From the NCBI GenBank assembly GCA_045629305.1, contig JAZQQZ010000025.1, positions 4,799 to 68,798 on the forward strand: DNA of 64,000 nt. Reading direction: 5' to 3'. How positions within the stretch are numbered: the first letter of the stretch is position 1; each line of letters begins with the position of its first letter. The stretch comes from UBA1227 sp045629305 (GTDB lineage Bacteria > Bacillota > Clostridia > Oscillospirales > Acutalibacteraceae). Position numbers and translations under genes: made by a program. The notes under the pieces are model-generated. The model did not search any database. It was not told where the DNA came from and was given only the letters and a program-made list of their open reading frames with translations. This document shows positions 61,202 through 64,000 of the stretch, one piece after another.

Positions 61202-62695
61202 ATGGACACAAGATTTGCTATTTCAGAATATCCTGATGCGATAGCTATTAACAATGAACTCAACGAGCTCATTAAGAAGCCAATTTACTCTCTCAACAGA
61301 ACTGCTCTTAAGAACTACGAAGAGGAGTACTTTGAGAAGAAGTGTAAGAAATCAAAAGAAATGATCGAAGAGGCACGTGATGTAATCCCTGGTGGCGTAC
61401 AGCACAACCTCGCATTCAACCACCCATTCCCTATCGTTATGACTAAGGCAGAGGGTGCTTATCTCTATGATATCGATGGAAACAAGTACTACGACCTTCT
61501 TCAGGCCGGTGGTCCTACAATCCTCGGTTCTAACGATCCAGTTGTAAGAGATGCTGTTATCGACCTTCTCAACACATGTGGTCCATCAACAGGTCTTTTC
61601 CACGAATATGAGATGAAACTCGCAAAGAAAATCTCTGAGTGCGTTCCATCAGTAGAAATGTTCCGTATGCTCGGTTCAGGTACAGAGGCATGCATGTGCG
61701 CAGAGCGTGTTGCTCGTCTTGCAACAGGCCACAAGAACATCCTTAAGATGGGTGGCGCTTACCATGGTTGGTCAGATATGATCGCATGGGATATGCGTGT
61801 TCCTGGAACAATGAACCTTCAGTCTAAGGGTATCCCAATGTATGCTTTCAAGCATACACAGGGCTTCTTCCCTGGCGATCTTGAGGACCTCGAAAGAAAG
61901 CTCAAGATCAACGAACTCAACGGTGGCACAGCCGGTGTATTCATTGAGCCAATCGGCCCAGAGTCAGCAACTCGTCCTGTAACTCGTGAATTTGTAAAGG
62001 GCGTTGAGGAACTCTGTCATAAATATGGTGCTCTCCTCATCTGTGATGAGGTTGTATCTGGTTTCCGTATCGGTCTTTCTGGTGCTCAGGGTTACTATGG
62101 TATCGACCCAGACCTTACAATCTTCGGTAAGGTAATCGCTGGCGGTTACCCAGGTGCCGGCGGTATCGGCGGTCACAAGGATGTCATGAAGCATCTCGGC
62201 GCAGGCCTCGATGCATCTGGCAAGAAGGTTAAGAAGGCAATGTGCGGTGGTACAATGGCTGCAACTCCAATCTCTTGCGTTGCTGGTTACACAGCAATCT
62301 GCGAGATTGAGAAGCGTAATGCTTGCCAGGTAGCTGGTCAGATGGGTGACCGCCTCACTAAGGGTATCCAGGACTCTATCAAGAAGTACAATCTTCCATT
62401 CGTTGCATTTAACGTAGGTTCTGTATGTCACCTTGATACAGTTGGTACAATGCAGTTCGCAATCGATCTCAAGAAGGCTTGGGAGATCCCTGGCATTCTT
62501 GATCAGACAGGTATCCGTCAGATCGAGATGCAGAACATGGGTGCAGCCTACATGGCAGAAGGCCTTGTAACACTTGCTGGCTCACGTCTCTACACATCAG
62601 CTGCTTATACACCAGAAATGATCGACGATTGTATCGCTCGTTTCGACAAGGTTCTCGCACAGTGTGAACTCATCCCAACAGGTAAGAAAAAATAA
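61202..62695 (+). CDS. Class III aminotransferase (glutamate-1-semialdehyde aminomutase-like)
   Basis: A 497-residue PLP enzyme of fold type I: IPGGVQHNLAFNHPFPIVM near residue 62, GSGTEACMCAERVARLATG near 157, YHGWSDM near 182, LICDEVVSGFRIG (PLP-binding aspartate near 280) and lysine in TIFGKVIAGGYPGAGG near 304. It is about 60 residues longer than GSA aminomutase, mostly at the N-terminus, and is not beside heme genes. With the aldolase it forms a two-gene operon under TetR control, so a catabolic transamination of an imported amino compound is likely. GGAGG precedes the ATG. Confidence 0.88.
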   Translation: MDTRFAISEYPDAIAINNELNELIKKPIYSLNRTALKNYEEEYFEKKCKKSKEMIEEARDVIPGGVQHNLAFNHPFPIVMTKAEGAYLYDIDGNKYYDLLQAGGPTILGSNDPVVRDAVIDLLNTCGPSTGLFHEYEMKLAKKISECVPSVEMFRMLGSGTEACMCAERVARLATGHKNILKMGGAYHGWSDMIAWDMRVPGTMNLQSKGIPMYAFKHTQGFFPGDLEDLERKLKINELNGGTAGVFIEPIGPESATRPVTREFVKGVEELCHKYGALLICDEVVSGFRIGLSGAQGYYGIDPDLTIFGKVIAGGYPGAGGIGGHKDVMKHLGAGLDASGKKVKKAMCGGTMAATPISCVAGYTAICEIEKRNACQVAGQMGDRLTKGIQDSIKKYNLPFVAFNVGSVCHLDTVGTMQFAIDLKKAWEIPGILDQTGIRQIEMQNMGAAYMAEGLVTLAGSRLYTSAAYTPEMIDDCIARFDKVLAQCELIPTGKKK

Positions 62696-62712
62696 TCTAA
62701 AGAGGTACAACT

Positions 62713-63885
62713 ATGGCTTATGAAATAAATGAAGCAAAAGCCCTTGTTGTAGAAGCTGGTAAGAAGCTTGTAGAATCAGGACTTATTGCTAGAACATGGG
62801 GTAACGTATCTGCTCGTATCTCCGATACACAGTTCGTTATCACACCATCAGGCCGTGCCTATGAGACACTCACGCCTGATGAAATCGTAGTAGTAAATAT
62901 AGCTGACTGCGAATATGAGGGTGACATCAAGCCATCTTCAGAAAAAGGCGTACATGCTGACGCATACAGACTTCGTCCAGAAGTTAACTTTGTTATTCAT
63001 ACCCACCAGGTAAATGCATCTGTGGTATCTGCTGCAGGAGTATCCGTTTTAGGTGTTCCTTGCGCTGATTACGGTATGCCATCAACTGGTGCCCTTCGTA
63101 AGGGCGTTGCCAAAGCAGTTGAAGAGAACCCAGATTGCAAGGCAGTAATCATGCAGCACCACGGTGCTCTCTGCATGGGTGCTGACTTCGACGAGGCTTT
63201 CAAAATTGCCGAGGAACTTGAGAAGACATCTGCCAAAGAGATTGCTCGTGTAACTGATTACACATGTGGCAGCAAGGAAACTCCTAAGAATCTCTATAAG
63301 GGATTTATGAAGAAGTTCCGCTTTGATGAACTTCCAGCAATCGATCTTGGTTCTTCCAAGCTCGTTGAAGATAAGTTCTTCCTTCTTACAATGGCAGACG
63401 GTTCTGAATATCTCTGCTCTATGGAAGGCATTGCTGTCACAGGAATTGCTCCTCGTGTAGCTCTCATCCACGCTGAGATTTATAAGAATACAGATGCGAA
63501 GCTCATCGAAGCTTTTGCATCTGAGGATGTAAAAGCCCTCTCTTATGGAGTAGATAAGCTTCATCCTTATCTCGATGACTTCGCTCAGATTGCAGGTCAG
63601 ACAGTTAATATCTGCAACTGGCTCAAGGCTTCATATCGTACAGATGCTAAAGATATCGGCAAAGCAGCCAAAGGTCGCAACGCTGTTATCGTACGTGGTC
63701 AGGGTGCTCTCTGCTACGGCAATTCTCTCTATGATGTAGATGCTGTAAAGCTTGTTCTTGAGAAAGAGTGTAAGACTGAAATGTACTCACTTTTACGTAC
63801 AGGTGTCTCCGCTCTCTCACCTATCGACTGCTTTATCATGAGAACAATCTATGTACTCAAATATTCAAAGCAGGCTGATAAATAA
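62713..63885 (+). CDS. Class II aldolase/adducin-type protein with duplicated domain
   Basis: A 390-residue protein. Residues 1-190 are a normal class II (fuculose-phosphate-type) aldolase domain: LIARTWGNVSARI, ITPSGRAYE, the zinc histidines in VIHTHQVNAS near 97 and IMQHHGALCMG near 143. Residues about 200-390 repeat the fold in degenerate form: ALIHAEIYKN and VIVRGQGALCYGNSLYDVDA align with the zinc sites but have lost the histidines. The second half may be structural. It probably cleaves a ketose phosphate or similar substrate made by the FGGY kinase. It follows the aminotransferase by 17 bases with AGAGG upstream. Confidence 0.85.
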   Translation: MAYEINEAKALVVEAGKKLVESGLIARTWGNVSARISDTQFVITPSGRAYETLTPDEIVVVNIADCEYEGDIKPSSEKGVHADAYRLRPEVNFVIHTHQVNASVVSAAGVSVLGVPCADYGMPSTGALRKGVAKAVEENPDCKAVIMQHHGALCMGADFDEAFKIAEELEKTSAKEIARVTDYTCGSKETPKNLYKGFMKKFRFDELPAIDLGSSKLVEDKFFLLTMADGSEYLCSMEGIAVTGIAPRVALIHAEIYKNTDAKLIEAFASEDVKALSYGVDKLHPYLDDFAQIAGQTVNICNWLKASYRTDAKDIGKAAKGRNAVIVRGQGALCYGNSLYDVDAVKLVLEKECKTEMYSLLRTGVSALSPIDCFIMRTIYVLKYSKQADK

Positions 63886-63897
63886 GATATAAATAAG

Positions 63898-63931
63898 AAA
63901 AGCTCCGTTGGTAACCCAACGGAGCTTTTTA
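63898..63931 (+). terminator. Rho-independent terminator
   Basis: Stem AAAAGCTCCGTTGG / CCAACGGAGCTTTT with a TAAC loop, followed by TATTTT. Between the aldolase gene and a converging gene. Confidence 0.9.
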
Positions 63932-63940
63932 TTTTAACTA

Positions 63941-64000
63941 TTAGTCAAGGCCCTTCTCGTCAAAGCGGAATGCTGTCTCAAGAAGTGTGCTAACGCCTGC
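63941..64000 (-). CDS. C-terminal end of an unidentified protein (start outside window)
   Basis: The last 19 codons of a minus-strand gene plus TAA: the frame reads AGVSTLLETAFRFDEKGLD. It is open to the window edge, codon use is like the neighbours, and it converges on the terminator. Too short to identify. Confidence 0.6.
   Translation of the reverse strand, partial: AGVSTLLETAFRFDEKGLD

Noticed and set aside
61202..62695. Heme biosynthesis glutamate-1-semialdehyde aminomutase (hemL)
   Set aside because: Longer than HemL, no heme genes nearby, and placed in a TetR-controlled catabolic operon.

Overview
The window looks like a chromosomal segment of an anaerobic, Gram-positive Clostridia-type member of the Bacillota, probably from a gut or similar community. 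Reasons: strong GGAGG-type ribosome binding sites, TTG starts, consensus sigma-A promoters (TTGACA/TATAAT type), a Rex redox repressor, the ecfA1-ecfA2-ecfT-truA order, a fused clostridial-type PurL, ClpE, and many oxygen-sensitive Fe-S/flavin enzymes. No insertion sequence, prophage, integrase or CRISPR array is visible. Codon choice (frequent CTC/CTT, CGT/CGC) looks the same in core and accessory genes, so nothing points to recent transfer.

Layout. 1-4.9 kb (+): end of aconitase, isocitrate dehydrogenase, rex, an unknown gene and larE-larB-larC2 for the nickel-pincer cofactor. 5.0-13.5 kb (-): phosphohexomutase, lipase, hybrid histidine kinase, purL. 13.6-14.0 kb: four tRNA genes (Gly, Arg, His, Gln). 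14.0-24.1 kb (-): ruvA, ruvB, a methyltransferase, the ECF vitamin transporter core, truA, a DUF5711-like membrane protein, pgsA and clpE, all housekeeping. 24.2-36.9 kb (-): an accessory catabolic block. Its first part encodes an esterase, two DUF362 proteins and three small membrane proteins of one family. A terminator separates this from a second operon with two-subunit aconitase X, an M28-like protein, a flavin enoate reductase, an N-acyl-D-amino-acid deacylase-like amidohydrolase and, unexpectedly, ruvC. 37.1-43.9 kb: a GlpA/GlpB/DUF1667-type oxidoreductase operon (+), facing an esterase, a second GlpA-like enzyme and a small-molecule kinase-like gene (-). 44-51 kb: a VTT membrane protein, an operon of esterase, YhhN-like protein, two unknown membrane proteins and an orphan trpB, then asnA with a hydrolase. 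51.1-63.9 kb: a TetR-centred divergent locus with a branched-chain-type ABC importer, FGGY kinase, phosphatase-like protein, PLP lyase and exporter on one side, and a class III aminotransferase with a duplicated-domain class II aldolase on the other.

How it fits together. The left end links central carbon metabolism to redox sensing. The middle block looks like an uptake/deacylation/dehydration/reduction pathway for an unidentified organic substrate, with repeated HGGGW/GDSAG esterases around it. The right block is a substrate-inducible import-and-degradation locus whose control can be read directly from two matching 16-bp palindromes, one next to each divergent promoter. The most novel-looking part is the duplicated module of small three-helix membrane protein plus DUF362 protein at 31.7-36.0 kb, which also carries a gene-conversion-like identical DNA tract.
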